The notes: generated by a model from the letters alone, not told the origin. 16,470 bases of DNA from Candidatus Omnitrophota bacterium (GCA_016206675.1 JACQRD010000062.1:1-16470); one strand, 5' to 3'; positions 7,032 to 14,216 are shown, numbered from the stretch's first letter. Numbers and translations: made by a program.

Positions 7032-7399
7032 TCCCCATTCGCAAGCCCTTCGTGGATGCGCGTGGAGAAATCCGTAACCTCATCGATGCGCCGTTTACGA
7101 GCGCGGCCGTGATCACGTCGGCGAAGGGGGCCGTGCGCGGCAACCACTATCACAAGACCGACTACCATTACTGCTGGCTGCAACGGGGGGAGATGGTGTA
7201 TTTCCAGCGCCCCGTGGGGTCGAAGCGCAAGGCCACGCGCACCGTCATCAGGGCCGGGCAGATGTTCTACACTCCCCCACGGTACGAGCACGCGATGTAC
7301 TTTACGAAGCCGTCCGTCATGTTGGTCTTCGCCCGGAATAACCGCGAGATGGCGCACTACGAAGCGGACACCATCCGGATCCCACCGCTCAAAAGATGA
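7013..7399 (+). CDS. Cupin-fold sugar-modifying protein (RmlC/FdtA-like, or regulatory cupin)
   Basis: The 128-residue single-domain protein starts MPRRVLIPIRKPFVDARGEI, with the D.RG element seen at the start of dTDP-sugar 3,5-epimerases and 3,4-ketoisomerases. RGNHYHK (42-48) followed by E60 is cupin motif 1 (HxH...E). PPRYEHAMYF (88-97) supplies the motif 2 His. The frame is open further upstream inside the GT2 gene, but the ATG at 7013 gives a domain of correct size. The next gene is a sugar C-methyltransferase-like protein. In antibiotic deoxysugar pathways such methyltransferases work beside an RmlC-like epimerase, so an NDP-ketosugar isomerase/epimerase role is the best inference. The catalytic His/Asp/Tyr set of true RmlC is not clearly visible. 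The 3' end overlaps the next ATG as ATGA. Confidence 0.75.
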   Translation: MPRRVLIPIRKPFVDARGEIRNLIDAPFTSAAVITSAKGAVRGNHYHKTDYHYCWLQRGEMVYFQRPVGSKRKATRTVIRAGQMFYTPPRYEHAMYFTKPSVMLVFARNNREMAHYEADTIRIPPLKR

Positions 7400-8730
7400 C
7401 GAACACACCTTACGGCGGCTCAGGGCTCAGGGCTCAGGGCTCAGGGCAAGTGCCCCCAGCCCCCAGCCCCCAGCCCCCAGTTTCCGCCGCCATGCGGCGG
7501 CGCAGCGACTGCCGGCTCTGCGGCTCGCGGCAGCTGGAGCGGGTCATGTCGCTGGGGACGACCCCGCTGGCCAATGCGTTCGTGCCGGCCTCGGAGCGCG
7601 ACAAGCCCCAGGAGCAGTTTCCGCTGGACGTGTGGATCTGCCGCGACTGCGCCCACGTGCAACTGCGTGATGTCGTGGATCCGGAGCTGCTGTTTCGGCG
7701 CTACGTGTATGTCTCCGGCACCTCGCCGGTCTTCGTGGACCACTTCCGGCGCTACGCCCAGGCCATGCAGCAGCTGCTGCGCCTGCCACCCGGCGCTCAG
7801 GTGCTGGAGATCGGCAGCAACGACGGCACGCTGCTGCGGTTCTTCAAGGACGCCGGGCTGCAGGTGCTGGGCATCGACCCGGCGCGCGACATCGCATCCG
7901 CGGCGACGGCCGCAGGCATCCCGACGCGGCCGGAATTTTTCACGCGGGCGCTGGCCGAGCAGTTGCGGACGGAGGGATGGCGGCCGTCGCTGATCCTGGC
8001 CAATAACGTCTTTGCCCATGCGGATGATCTGCACGAGATCCTCGACGGGGTGACCCGGCTGTTGGCGCCGGAGGGGGTCTTCGTCTTCGAGGTCTCCTAC
8101 CTGCTGGATGTCTGCGAAAAGGCGCTCTTCGATACGATCTACCACGAGCACTTAAGCTATCATACCGTCAAGCCCTTAGTCGGGCTCTTCGCGCGCCACG
8201 GCATGGAGCTGATCGATGCCATTCGGGTCGAGCCGCACGGCGGGTCGCTGCGGGGCATCGCCAAGCGGCAGGGCGGGCGCTTGCCCAAGCAGGCGCGGGT
8301 GGAGCAGCTCATCGCCCAAGAGACGCAGCTCGGTCTGCACGCGCCTGAGGCGTACCGGAAGCTGTTCGCCGACATCCAACAGCGGCGCAAGGAGCTGACC
8401 GCGCTGCTTCAGGATCTGAAGCGCCAAGGCAAGCGGATCGCCGGCTTCGGCGCGCCGGCGAAAGCCACCACGCTGATGTTCCACTTCGGGCTGGGGCCGC
8501 AGACGCTGGAGTACATCGTCGATGACAGTCCGCTCAAGCAGGGGCTCTTCAGCCCGGGCCACCATCTTCCCGTCGTGGGCTCCTCCTACCTCTATGACGG
8601 GCACCGCCCGGACTACGCCGTCATTCTGGCGTGGAACTTCGCCGATTCGATTATCGCAAAGCACGACGCCTATACCCGCTCTGGCGGACGTTTCATCGTG
8701 CCGCTGCCCAAGGTCGAGGTGCGTCCCTGA
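7396..8730 (+). CDS. Three-domain SAM-dependent C-methyltransferase (TylC3/NovU/TcaB9-like)
   Basis: The N-terminal zinc domain has Cys39/42 (CRLC) and Cys82/85 (CRDC). The central SAM domain has LEIGSNDGTLL (137-147). The C-terminal domain has FGAPAKATT (351-359) and IVDDSPLKQG, the hallmark of the C-methyltransferase family (PF08484). YHEH (249-252) matches the Tyr/Glu/His catalytic stretch described for TcaB9. Family members methylate C-3 of NDP-4-keto-6-deoxysugars to give branched sugars; other substrates are possible. The start is uncertain. ATG 7396 is coupled to the upstream stop (ATGA), but residues 7-30 are then encoded by a heptanucleotide inverted-array element. ATG 7492 begins MRRRSDCRLCG, directly before the zinc domain as in relatives, but sits in a 7-bp hairpin without a visible ribosome site. 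I give the longer form. Confidence 0.88.
   Translation: MTNTPYGGSGLRAQGSGQVPPAPSPQPPVSAAMRRRSDCRLCGSRQLERVMSLGTTPLANAFVPASERDKPQEQFPLDVWICRDCAHVQLRDVVDPELLFRRYVYVSGTSPVFVDHFRRYAQAMQQLLRLPPGAQVLEIGSNDGTLLRFFKDAGLQVLGIDPARDIASAATAAGIPTRPEFFTRALAEQLRTEGWRPSLILANNVFAHADDLHEILDGVTRLLAPEGVFVFEVSYLLDVCEKALFDTIYHEHLSYHTVKPLVGLFARHGMELIDAIRVEPHGGSLRGIAKRQGGRLPKQARVEQLIAQETQLGLHAPEAYRKLFADIQQRRKELTALLQDLKRQGKRIAGFGAPAKATTLMFHFGLGPQTLEYIVDDSPLKQGLFSPGHHLPVVGSSYLYDGHRPDYAVILAWNFADSIIAKHDAYTRSGGRFIVPLPKVEVRP
7417..7480. repeat. Heptanucleotide inverted-array hairpin element A
   Basis: GGCTCAG occurs four times in tandem (7417-7444), followed by GGC. A spacer AAGT (7448-7451) comes next, then GCCCCCA four times (7452-7479) and a final G. 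The two arrays face each other: base i pairs with 14899-i. From 7419/7480 inward, 21 of 29 positions form Watson-Crick pairs. The eight mismatches fall at the same two positions of each unit (A against C, C against C). The predicted structure is a long stem with a two-base internal loop every seven bases. It lies 18 bases after the coupled ATG of the C-methyltransferase gene and encodes a Gly/Gln- then Pro-rich stretch. The unit length is not a multiple of three, so unit gain or loss would shift the frame. Confidence 0.9.
7484..7500. promoter_or_regulatory. Perfect 7-bp hairpin enclosing an alternative start codon
   Basis: CCGCCGC (7484-7490) and GCGGCGG (7494-7500) are perfect reverse complements around a CAT loop. 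The ATG at 7492-7494, the alternative start of the C-methyltransferase, spans loop and stem. In mRNA this would hide that start codon. It directly follows element A, whose left flank (CGGCGG, 7413-7418) could compete for the same CCGCCG sequence. A regulatory role is inference; the hairpin itself is plain in the sequence. Confidence 0.45.
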
Positions 8731-9794
8731 TGGCCGGACATTGCCTGGAGACGGACATCAAGGAGATCGCCGACCGCCTCGGCGAGGAAGCTAGGCGGTT
8801 TGAAGGGCAGACCGTGCTGCTCTGCGGCGGCGCCGGATTCCTGGGCCGGTATTTTTCGTCGGTCTTCGGGTATTTCAACCGGGCGGTGCTGGCCTCGCCG
8901 TGCCGGCTGATTGTCTGCGATAACCTCATTACCAGCGGCAAGCTGGGTGCGACGCAGGCCGATGGTTTTCGCTTCATCCCGCACGACATCATCCAGCCCC
9001 TGCAGATTGACGAGCGGATTGACTACATCATCCAGGCGGCCGGTATCGCCAGCCCCTACTATTACCGGAAGTATCCGCTCGAAACGCTGGAAGTGGCGAC
9101 CATCGGCACCAAGAATATCCTGACGCTGGCCCGGCAGCACCCGCTGAAAGGCTTTCTCTTCTTCAGCTCCAGCGAAATTTACGGCGATCCGGATCCGCGC
9201 CATGTGCCCACGCCCGAGTCGTACCGCGGCAACATCTCCTGCCTCGGCCCGCGGGCCTGCTACGACGAGTCCAAGCGGCTCGGCGAGACGCTCTGCACGA
9301 TTTTCCATCAGCTCTACGGCGTGCCCACCCGCATGGCGCGGCCCTTCAACGTCTACGGGCCGGGGATGCAGGAGGCCGATTACCGGGTGCTGCCGAATTT
9401 CGCCAGCCGGATCATCGGCAGCAAGCCGCTGCACATCTACGGGCATGGCAAGCAGACGCGCACCTTCTGCTATATCACGGACGCCATCGCAGGCTTCCTT
9501 CGCGTGCTGCTTCACGGCGGCCACGGCCAGGCCTACAACATCGGCAATCCCTCGCCGGAAGTCTCGATGCTGGATTTGGCCAGGATCCTGGAGCAGGTGA
9601 TCGGCCGCCCGCTGCCCCTTGAATTGATCGAATATCCGGATTCCTACCCGGCGGATGAGCCGCAGCGCCGCTGCCCCGACATCAGCAAGGCGGTGCTGCA
9701 GCTGGGCTACAAGCCCCAGGTCAGCCTGCAGGAGGGGTTGTCCCGGTTCATGGGGTGGGCCCAGCAGGCGTACACCGGCTCGCAGTTGTCATGA
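8730..9794 (+). CDS. NAD-dependent epimerase/dehydratase (extended SDR, UDP-xylose synthase / dTDP-glucose dehydratase-like)
   Basis: The 354-residue extended SDR enzyme has the NAD(P)-binding GGAGFLG at 33-39. SSSEIYGD (146-153) provides the active-site Ser/Glu region. YDESK (Y178, K182) is the catalytic YxxxK, and RPFNVYGPG follows in the substrate-binding part. The arrangement resembles UDP-glucuronate decarboxylases and 4,6-dehydratases, which make keto- or deoxy-NDP-sugars in the cytoplasm. A 30-residue N-terminal extension precedes the Rossmann strand. ATG 8730 shares its A with the upstream TGA (TGATG). The open frame back to 8631 is a shadow within the methyltransferase gene. With the cupin, C-methyltransferase and oxidoreductase neighbours it probably belongs to one NDP-sugar pathway. 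The exact reaction is not decidable from motifs. Confidence 0.88.
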   Translation: MAGHCLETDIKEIADRLGEEARRFEGQTVLLCGGAGFLGRYFSSVFGYFNRAVLASPCRLIVCDNLITSGKLGATQADGFRFIPHDIIQPLQIDERIDYIIQAAGIASPYYYRKYPLETLEVATIGTKNILTLARQHPLKGFLFFSSSEIYGDPDPRHVPTPESYRGNISCLGPRACYDESKRLGETLCTIFHQLYGVPTRMARPFNVYGPGMQEADYRVLPNFASRIIGSKPLHIYGHGKQTRTFCYITDAIAGFLRVLLHGGHGQAYNIGNPSPEVSMLDLARILEQVIGRPLPLELIEYPDSYPADEPQRRCPDISKAVLQLGYKPQVSLQEGLSRFMGWAQQAYTGSQLS

Positions 9795-10759
9795 GCCGCG
9801 TGGTGCGCTTTGGGCTCATCGGGGCCGGCCGCTGGGGCAAGAACTATATCAAGACGCTGGCGGCGCTGCCGCAGCGCTGCCGCCTGACGCATCTGGCGAC
9901 CAGCCGGCCGGAGAACGCCTCCCTCATCGGACATCCGGTGGAGGTGGTGCCGGACTGGCGCCGGCTGGTGGCGGCCGATTGCGAGGCCGTCATCATCTCC
10001 AGCCCGTCCTCCACGCACGCCGAGATGGTGGACGCCTGCCTGCAGGCCCGCAAGCCCTGCATCGTCGAGAAGCCCTTCTGCCTGGATCTGCCGACGGCCG
10101 AGCGGCTCTGCGCCCGCGTGGCGGCCTCCAAGGTACCGGTGCTGGTGGAGTACACCCAGTTGTTTCATCCCGCCTACCAAGCGCTGAAGCGCCGCCTGCA
10201 GCAGACGCGCGAACCGATCCGGCTCATCCTCTCCGAAGGGATGTCGCTGGGCCCTTTTCGCGGCGATGAGGCCGCGCTGTGGGATTGGGGCCCGCATGAG
10301 ATGGGATTGTGCCTCGATCTGCTGGGGCGGATGCCGCAGCGGGTGGAGGCGCTGGCAGGCCCGCGCGATCCGAAGGGGGTTCCGGAGCAGGTCGGCTTGC
10401 GGCTGGATTTTTCCGGGGGCACCTCGGCGTGGATTCAGGCTGGGTATCTTTCGCCCTACAAACGCAGGAACCTGAGCGTCTTCACCGAGGAACAGGTCTA
10501 TCTCTTTGATGATACGGCGAGCGAGCGCCTCACGGTAGCTCCGTGCCGTTTTCCGCAGCGCTATGAGGGGGGTGCGGCGTTTCCGCTGCAGCAGCACCCG
10601 CTGCCCGTTGAGTCGAGCGCTCCGCCTCTGACCAACGCCGTCGCCTATTTTCTCGATGCGCTCAACGGCGGCGACCGCCGCCTGCTGGACATGACGCTGA
10701 CGCTGCAGATCACCCAGATTTTAGCTGAGTGCGAGGCCATCTTCGCGCGGAGGAGCTAA
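9791..10759 (+). CDS. Gfo/Idh/MocA family oxidoreductase
   Basis: The 322-residue protein has an N-terminal Rossmann domain with GLIGAGRWGKNY (8-19) as the NAD(P)-binding loop. It carries the family's EKPF motif (92-95), where Lys is catalytic, and DWGPHEMGLCLDLLG (164-178), where the His normally completes the active site. The C-terminal beta-sheet domain is of usual size. Members reduce or oxidise ketosugars, for example WbpB/WlbA-type 3-dehydrogenases and 3- or 4-ketoreductases of NDP-deoxysugars. Here it may be the ketoreductase after C-methylation, or a 3-oxidase. ATG 9791 overlaps the upstream TGA as ATGA. Translation is probably coupled to the SDR gene, and the next gene follows after two bases. 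The substrate is inferred from context only. Confidence 0.88.
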   Translation: MSRVVRFGLIGAGRWGKNYIKTLAALPQRCRLTHLATSRPENASLIGHPVEVVPDWRRLVAADCEAVIISSPSSTHAEMVDACLQARKPCIVEKPFCLDLPTAERLCARVAASKVPVLVEYTQLFHPAYQALKRRLQQTREPIRLILSEGMSLGPFRGDEAALWDWGPHEMGLCLDLLGRMPQRVEALAGPRDPKGVPEQVGLRLDFSGGTSAWIQAGYLSPYKRRNLSVFTEEQVYLFDDTASERLTVAPCRFPQRYEGGAAFPLQQHPLPVESSAPPLTNAVAYFLDALNGGDRRLLDMTLTLQITQILAECEAIFARRS

Positions 10760-10761
10760 GC

Positions 10762-11631
10762 ATGCTGGCGTACCGTGACCGGGCGCTGGAACAGGAGTTG
10801 CTCCTTGGCGGGCTGCATCCGCGTGCTCGCATCGGCATTCTGGACGATGTGACGACCTATCTCAAGAAGCCAATTGAACACATCGCGAAGGCGTATTGGG
10901 CCTATCACACCGGGGAAGACCTCGTTGCGCAACAGCGGGTCGGTGAAGCGACCCGAGAAGCCGAGGTGCTGGCCTATTATCAGGCCACGCCGCATTACCT
11001 CTATGAGCTGAGCTATTGGGAAGCGTCGTGGGATAAGCAGGCGTGGTTTGAGGTGGTCTACCGCGCCTGCCGGCGCTGGCGGCTGCAGCACGTGTTGGAT
11101 TTTGGCGGCGGGGTAGGGGGCTTGAGCGTCTACCTGAACAGCCGGGGCGTGCGCTGCGATTACCTGGATGTGGCCGGCAAGACGTTCGATTACGCTGCCT
11201 GGCGTTTTCGCCGGCGCGGGTTGAACGTGCGCATGTTCGACATCCTCTCAACCAACGGCAAGGCCCAGGGCCCCTACGATGCGATCGTGGCGTGGGATGT
11301 GCTGGAGCATCTCTTCGATCTGGAGGCGGCGTTGGCCTCCATCCGGTCGATGCTGCGGGCTCAGGGATGGTTTCTCAGTAAATCGACCTTCGCGACGAGC
11401 GGCAGTCCTCATGAAGCAATTCATCTGGCCCAGCACGCCAAATACGGCGATGTCCGTGTGCTGAATGAGCTGATGGAGCGCATCGGCTTTCGGTTCCTCG
11501 GCCAACTCAAACCGAGCCGCCTCTCGCGCCTGTTGCGTGCCTGCGGCGCGCGCTACGCGGTCACCGGGATTCGCCTCGCGCCGAAACTCAAACACGGCGG
11601 CAATTTTCTCGTCCACGAGCGAGTTGGATGA
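10762..11631 (+). CDS. Class I SAM-dependent methyltransferase
   Basis: The 289-residue protein has a helical N-terminal region of about 105 residues. Next come VLDFGGGVGGLS (111-122), the SAM-binding loop, YLDVAG (134-139), the acidic strand-2 end, and AIVAWDVLEHLFDLEAAL (174-191), motif IV and the following helix. The C-terminal part contains HEAIHLAQHAKYGD, rich in His, possibly forming the acceptor site. ATG 10762 has AGGAG (10751-10755) six bases upstream, the clearest Shine-Dalgarno in the window, and the upstream stop TAA (10757-10759) lies between them. Methylation of a sugar hydroxyl or of a glycan end is the likely role. Chain-terminating methylation is possible but not shown. The stop overlaps the deacetylase ATG as ATGA. 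Confidence 0.85.
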   Translation: MLAYRDRALEQELLLGGLHPRARIGILDDVTTYLKKPIEHIAKAYWAYHTGEDLVAQQRVGEATREAEVLAYYQATPHYLYELSYWEASWDKQAWFEVVYRACRRWRLQHVLDFGGGVGGLSVYLNSRGVRCDYLDVAGKTFDYAAWRFRRRGLNVRMFDILSTNGKAQGPYDAIVAWDVLEHLFDLEAALASIRSMLRAQGWFLSKSTFATSGSPHEAIHLAQHAKYGDVRVLNELMERIGFRFLGQLKPSRLSRLLRACGARYAVTGIRLAPKLKHGGNFLVHERVG

Positions 11632-12338
11632 GCCGCTTCGCCTACCATCTGCCGATCCTGAAGTACCACTGCGTGGGCCCGGCGCCGGCGCCGCATGTGC
11701 CGACGGTGTCCGCGGCGGCGTTTGAGCGGCAGATGAGTTGGCTGGCCCGCTGGCGCTACCGGATCCTCACGTTCGATGAGCTGCTCGAGGCGATGGAGGG
11801 CGGCCGCCGCGTGCCACGGCACAGCACGATCCTGACGTTTGATGACGGCTATGAGGGGGTCTACACCGCGGCGTGGCCGATCCTCAAGCGGTTCGGATTT
11901 CCAGCGGTCATCTTCGTGACACCGGCCGAAGTCGGCACCCGTGGGTTCGCCAGCTGGGAGCAATTGAACCAGATGGCCGGAAACGGTTTTACTATCGGCA
12001 GCCACACGATGCACCATGCCTATCTGCCGGACACTCCGCAGACGCAGCTGCACGAGGAGCTGGCGGGCTCCAAAGCCGTGATTGAACAGCGCCTTGGCCG
12101 CCGCGTGGATTACCTGGGCTATCCCATCGGCGGCTACACCCCGTCGGCGCAGGCCGCCGCGCGCGCTGCGGGGTACCGGGCCGCCTGCACCACCAATCGG
12201 GGCACCTCCTTCGCCCTGGCGGATCGCTACGCTATCCGCCGCGTGAAGATCACCGAACGCGATGCCAACCCCCTAACACTCTGGGCGAAGCTCTCCGGCT
12301 ACTACGACGCGTTCCGGGCGCTAGCACCCCCAGGGTAA
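11628..12338 (+). CDS. Polysaccharide deacetylase (NodB/CE4 family)
   Basis: The 236-residue protein has CE4 motif 1, TFDDGY (70-75), whose first Asp is the catalytic base and second a metal ligand. Motif 2, SHTMHH (125-130), gives the HxxxH metal ligands His126 and His130. Motif 3 is degenerate, GYPIGGY (164-170), instead of the usual R.PYG. The LKYHCVG start (11-17) resembles the YH.V segment common near the N-terminus of PgaB/IcaB-like deacetylases. It removes N- or O-acetyl groups from amino sugars in glycans. No signal peptide is evident in the predicted form, suggesting a cytoplasmic substrate such as a lipid-linked or nucleotide-linked sugar; a missed export signal cannot be excluded. 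ATG 11628 overlaps the upstream TGA (ATGA). It ends GCA-CCC-CCA-GGG-TAA, just before a gene with no ordinary start codon. Confidence 0.88.
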   Translation: MSRFAYHLPILKYHCVGPAPAPHVPTVSAAAFERQMSWLARWRYRILTFDELLEAMEGGRRVPRHSTILTFDDGYEGVYTAAWPILKRFGFPAVIFVTPAEVGTRGFASWEQLNQMAGNGFTIGSHTMHHAYLPDTPQTQLHEELAGSKAVIEQRLGRRVDYLGYPIGGYTPSAQAAARAAGYRAACTTNRGTSFALADRYAIRRVKITERDANPLTLWAKLSGYYDAFRALAPPG

Positions 12339-12361
12339 TCGCCATTCCTGAGGCCTCAACC

Positions 12362-13504
12362 CTGCACATTCTCGTCGCCTACGTCACCGCTGGCGCGGGC
12401 CACCGCCGCGCCGCCGAAGCGGTCGCGGAAGCCCTCCATGCGCGGTTTCCCGGCGCCCGCGTGGACTGCCATGATGTGCTGACGGATGCGCCGGGTTGGT
12501 TCCGGCGCGGCTATGAATGGACGTATCTCTTCCTTGTGCGGCATGCCTCCTGGGTGTGGAAATGGAGCTACCGGACGCTGGACCATCAAGCCGTGTACCG
12601 GTGGCTTCACCCGCTGCGGCGCGCCTGGAACCTGTTGATCGTGCGCCGGTTTGTCGCGCGGCTTCGGGCTGCCCAGCCCACCGTGGTCGTCGTCACGCAC
12701 TTTCTTCCGGCGGATATCTGCAGCGCGGGCAAGGCCGCCGGATGGCTGCGCAGCCGGCTGGTCGTGGTGGTGACGGATTACCATCCGCACTGGTTCTGGA
12801 TCTCCTCGCAGCCGGAGATCATCGTCGCCAGCGTGCCGGAGAGCGCGGCCCAGCTGCAGCGGCGCGGCATCGCGATGTCCCGCATCCGGGTGGTGGGCAT
12901 TCCGGTCGGCCGCGCGTTTGCGCAGCCGGCCGATCGCGCCGCCCTGCAGCGGCGCTTCAGCCTGCAGGAGGAGCGGTTGACCGTGCTGGTGACCAGCGGG
13001 GGGACCACCGTCGGGCAGTTTGAGCGCGTCGTCGAAGCCCTGCGGCAGCTGGAATCCGGGCTGCCGGGACGGCTGCAGCTGCTGGTGGTCTGCGGGCAGG
13101 ATCAGGCCGCCCGCCGACGGCTGGAGCGCGTCGCACAGACCAGCCCCATGCCGCTGCGCGTCTTCGGCTTCATCGACTATATGGCGGATCTGATGGCCGC
13201 CAGCGATGTGGTGGTCTCCAAGGCGGGGGGCCTGACCGTCAGCGAATCGCTGGCGCGCGGCAAGCCGCTGGTGCTCTACCATGTCATCCCCGGCCAGGAG
13301 CGCCTCAACGCGGAGTACGTCGCCCGGCATGGCGCGGCCGTCATCGCCCATCGCCCGGCGGAGGTAGCACAGGCCGTGCGCCGGTTTGCCGAGGATGCCG
13401 CGTACGCGCAGGCGATGCACCGCGCCGCGCAGTCGCTCAGCCGCCCGTGGGCGGCGGAGGAGATCGTCTCGCAGGCGATTGAGCCGCTGCTGCATGAACG
13501 GTGA
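12362..13504 (+). CDS. MGDG synthase / MurG-like processive glycosyltransferase (GT28), non-canonical start
   Basis: The protein has an N-terminal GAGHRRAAEA (11-20, counted from CTG 12362), the glycine-rich acceptor loop of MGDG_synth (PF06925) enzymes. VTDYHPH (137-143) is typical of this family. The GT28 C-terminal donor site has SKAGGLTVSE (286-295) and IPGQE (309-313). Relatives add hexoses to diacylglycerol or another lipid at the membrane. The first ATG/GTG/TTG in frame is GTG 12461, which would delete the glycine-rich loop. Between the upstream TAA (12336-12338) and that GTG the only candidates are ATC 12338 (overlapping the stop as TAATC), ATT 12344 (AGGG eight bases upstream), CTG 12362 (AGG eight bases upstream) and other near-cognate codons. 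I place the start at CTG because it gives HILVAYVTAGAGH at family length (380 residues). The 3' end overlaps the next gene by 11 bases. Confidence 0.82.
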   Translation: MHILVAYVTAGAGHRRAAEAVAEALHARFPGARVDCHDVLTDAPGWFRRGYEWTYLFLVRHASWVWKWSYRTLDHQAVYRWLHPLRRAWNLLIVRRFVARLRAAQPTVVVVTHFLPADICSAGKAAGWLRSRLVVVVTDYHPHWFWISSQPEIIVASVPESAAQLQRRGIAMSRIRVVGIPVGRAFAQPADRAALQRRFSLQEERLTVLVTSGGTTVGQFERVVEALRQLESGLPGRLQLLVVCGQDQAARRRLERVAQTSPMPLRVFGFIDYMADLMAASDVVVSKAGGLTVSESLARGKPLVLYHVIPGQERLNAEYVARHGAAVIAHRPAEVAQAVRRFAEDAAYAQAMHRAAQSLSRPWAAEEIVSQAIEPLLHER

Positions 13505-14216
13505 GACGCGCCGCCTCAGCCGCGCCTTGCGGCAGCACGTGGAGAGCCTCCGCGCCCTCGGTGTAGCGGCGGTGCCGGCGACCGAGCCCGGGCACCCCGC
13601 CACAGTTCGTTGGCGGGGTGGGCGACGGGAGTGCCGGACGCCGCAGGCGAACGGCCCGCCGTCAAAAGAAGAGCAGCTCGCTTCTCTGGCGGAAGCCGTA
13701 GCCGCCTGCCGCCGCTGCCCGCTGTATCAAACGCGCACCCATGCCGTCATCAGCGACGGCAGCCCGCGCGCCGAGCTGGTCTTCGTGGGGGAGGCGCCGG
13801 GGCGCGACGAAGATCTCCAGGGCGTGCCGTTCGTCGGGCGAGCCGGGCAGCTGCTGACGAAGATGATCGAAGCGATGGGCTTAAAGCGCGAGCAGGTCTA
13901 CATCTGCAATGTGCTCAAGGACCGGCCACCCGGCAACCGCACCCCGCTGCCGGAGGAGATGGAGGCTTGCCTGCCGTTTCTTGAAGAGCAGCTGCGCATC
14001 GTCCGGCCGAAGGTGATCTGCGCGCTGGGCTCGGTGGCGGTGAAGGCGCTGCTGGGACCGTACGTGGCCATCACGCGGGTGCGCGGCGAGGTGCGGGAGT
14101 ACCAGGGGATTCCGCTGGTGCCGACGTTCCATCCAGCGTATCTGCTGCGCAACCCTGCGGCGAAGAAGCTCGCGTGGGAGGATTTGAAAAAAGTCAAGTC
14201 GCTACTTCAACAATGA
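13494..14216 (+). CDS. Family 4 uracil-DNA glycosylase (iron-sulfur type)
   Basis: This enzyme excises uracil from DNA in base-excision repair. From ATG 13494 it has 240 residues. The four cysteines expected for the [4Fe-4S] cluster are present: C72, C75, C138 and C159. GEAPGRDED (99-107) is the uracil-binding/catalytic loop of family 4, VPFVGRAGQLL (111-121) follows, and FHPAYLLR (212-219) holds the DNA-intercalation His motif. An N-terminal helical extension (RALRQHVESLRALGV, 10-24) and a 35-residue linker precede the core. The linker contains a perfect 10-bp inverted repeat at the DNA level. The gene overlaps the upstream glycosyltransferase by 11 bases and priA by 4 (ATGA), so it seems to be translated with them. 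The open frame extends upstream to 13386 in-frame, but that part is Arg-rich shadow sequence. Confidence 0.92.
   Translation: MNGETRRLSRALRQHVESLRALGVAAVPATEPGHPATVRWRGGRRECRTPQANGPPSKEEQLASLAEAVAACRRCPLYQTRTHAVISDGSPRAELVFVGEAPGRDEDLQGVPFVGRAGQLLTKMIEAMGLKREQVYICNVLKDRPPGNRTPLPEEMEACLPFLEEQLRIVRPKVICALGSVAVKALLGPYVAITRVRGEVREYQGIPLVPTFHPAYLLRNPAAKKLAWEDLKKVKSLLQQ
13593..13620. repeat. Perfect 10-bp inverted repeat inside the UDG linker
   Basis: CACCCCGCCA (13593-13602) and TGGCGGGGTG (13611-13620) are exact reverse complements around an 8-base loop. The element encodes HPATVRWRGG (residues 34-43) in the variable linker between the N-terminal helix and the catalytic core, where an in-frame insertion would be tolerated. 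An alternative stem, GGTGCC (13571-13576) with GGCACC (13591-13596), overlaps the left arm and would compete with it. Function unknown. Confidence 0.6.

Noticed and set aside
7417..7480. CRISPR or microsatellite-only interpretation of element A (and B, C)
   Set aside because: Units are 7-8 bases without spacers, so they are not CRISPR. A plain microsatellite would not be followed by an in-register inverted array of equal length.
13386..13493. Upstream extension of the UDG reading frame
   Set aside because: The additional residues are almost all Arg, Ser and Pro, and are the out-of-frame reading of the glycosyltransferase C-terminus. ATG 13494 gives a natural N-terminus.
11628..13504. A true fused deacetylase-glycosyltransferase gene
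   Set aside because: An in-frame TAA ends the deacetylase and both parts have complete family lengths. A fusion would need a frameshift, so it is kept only as one hypothesis under the start-codon finding.
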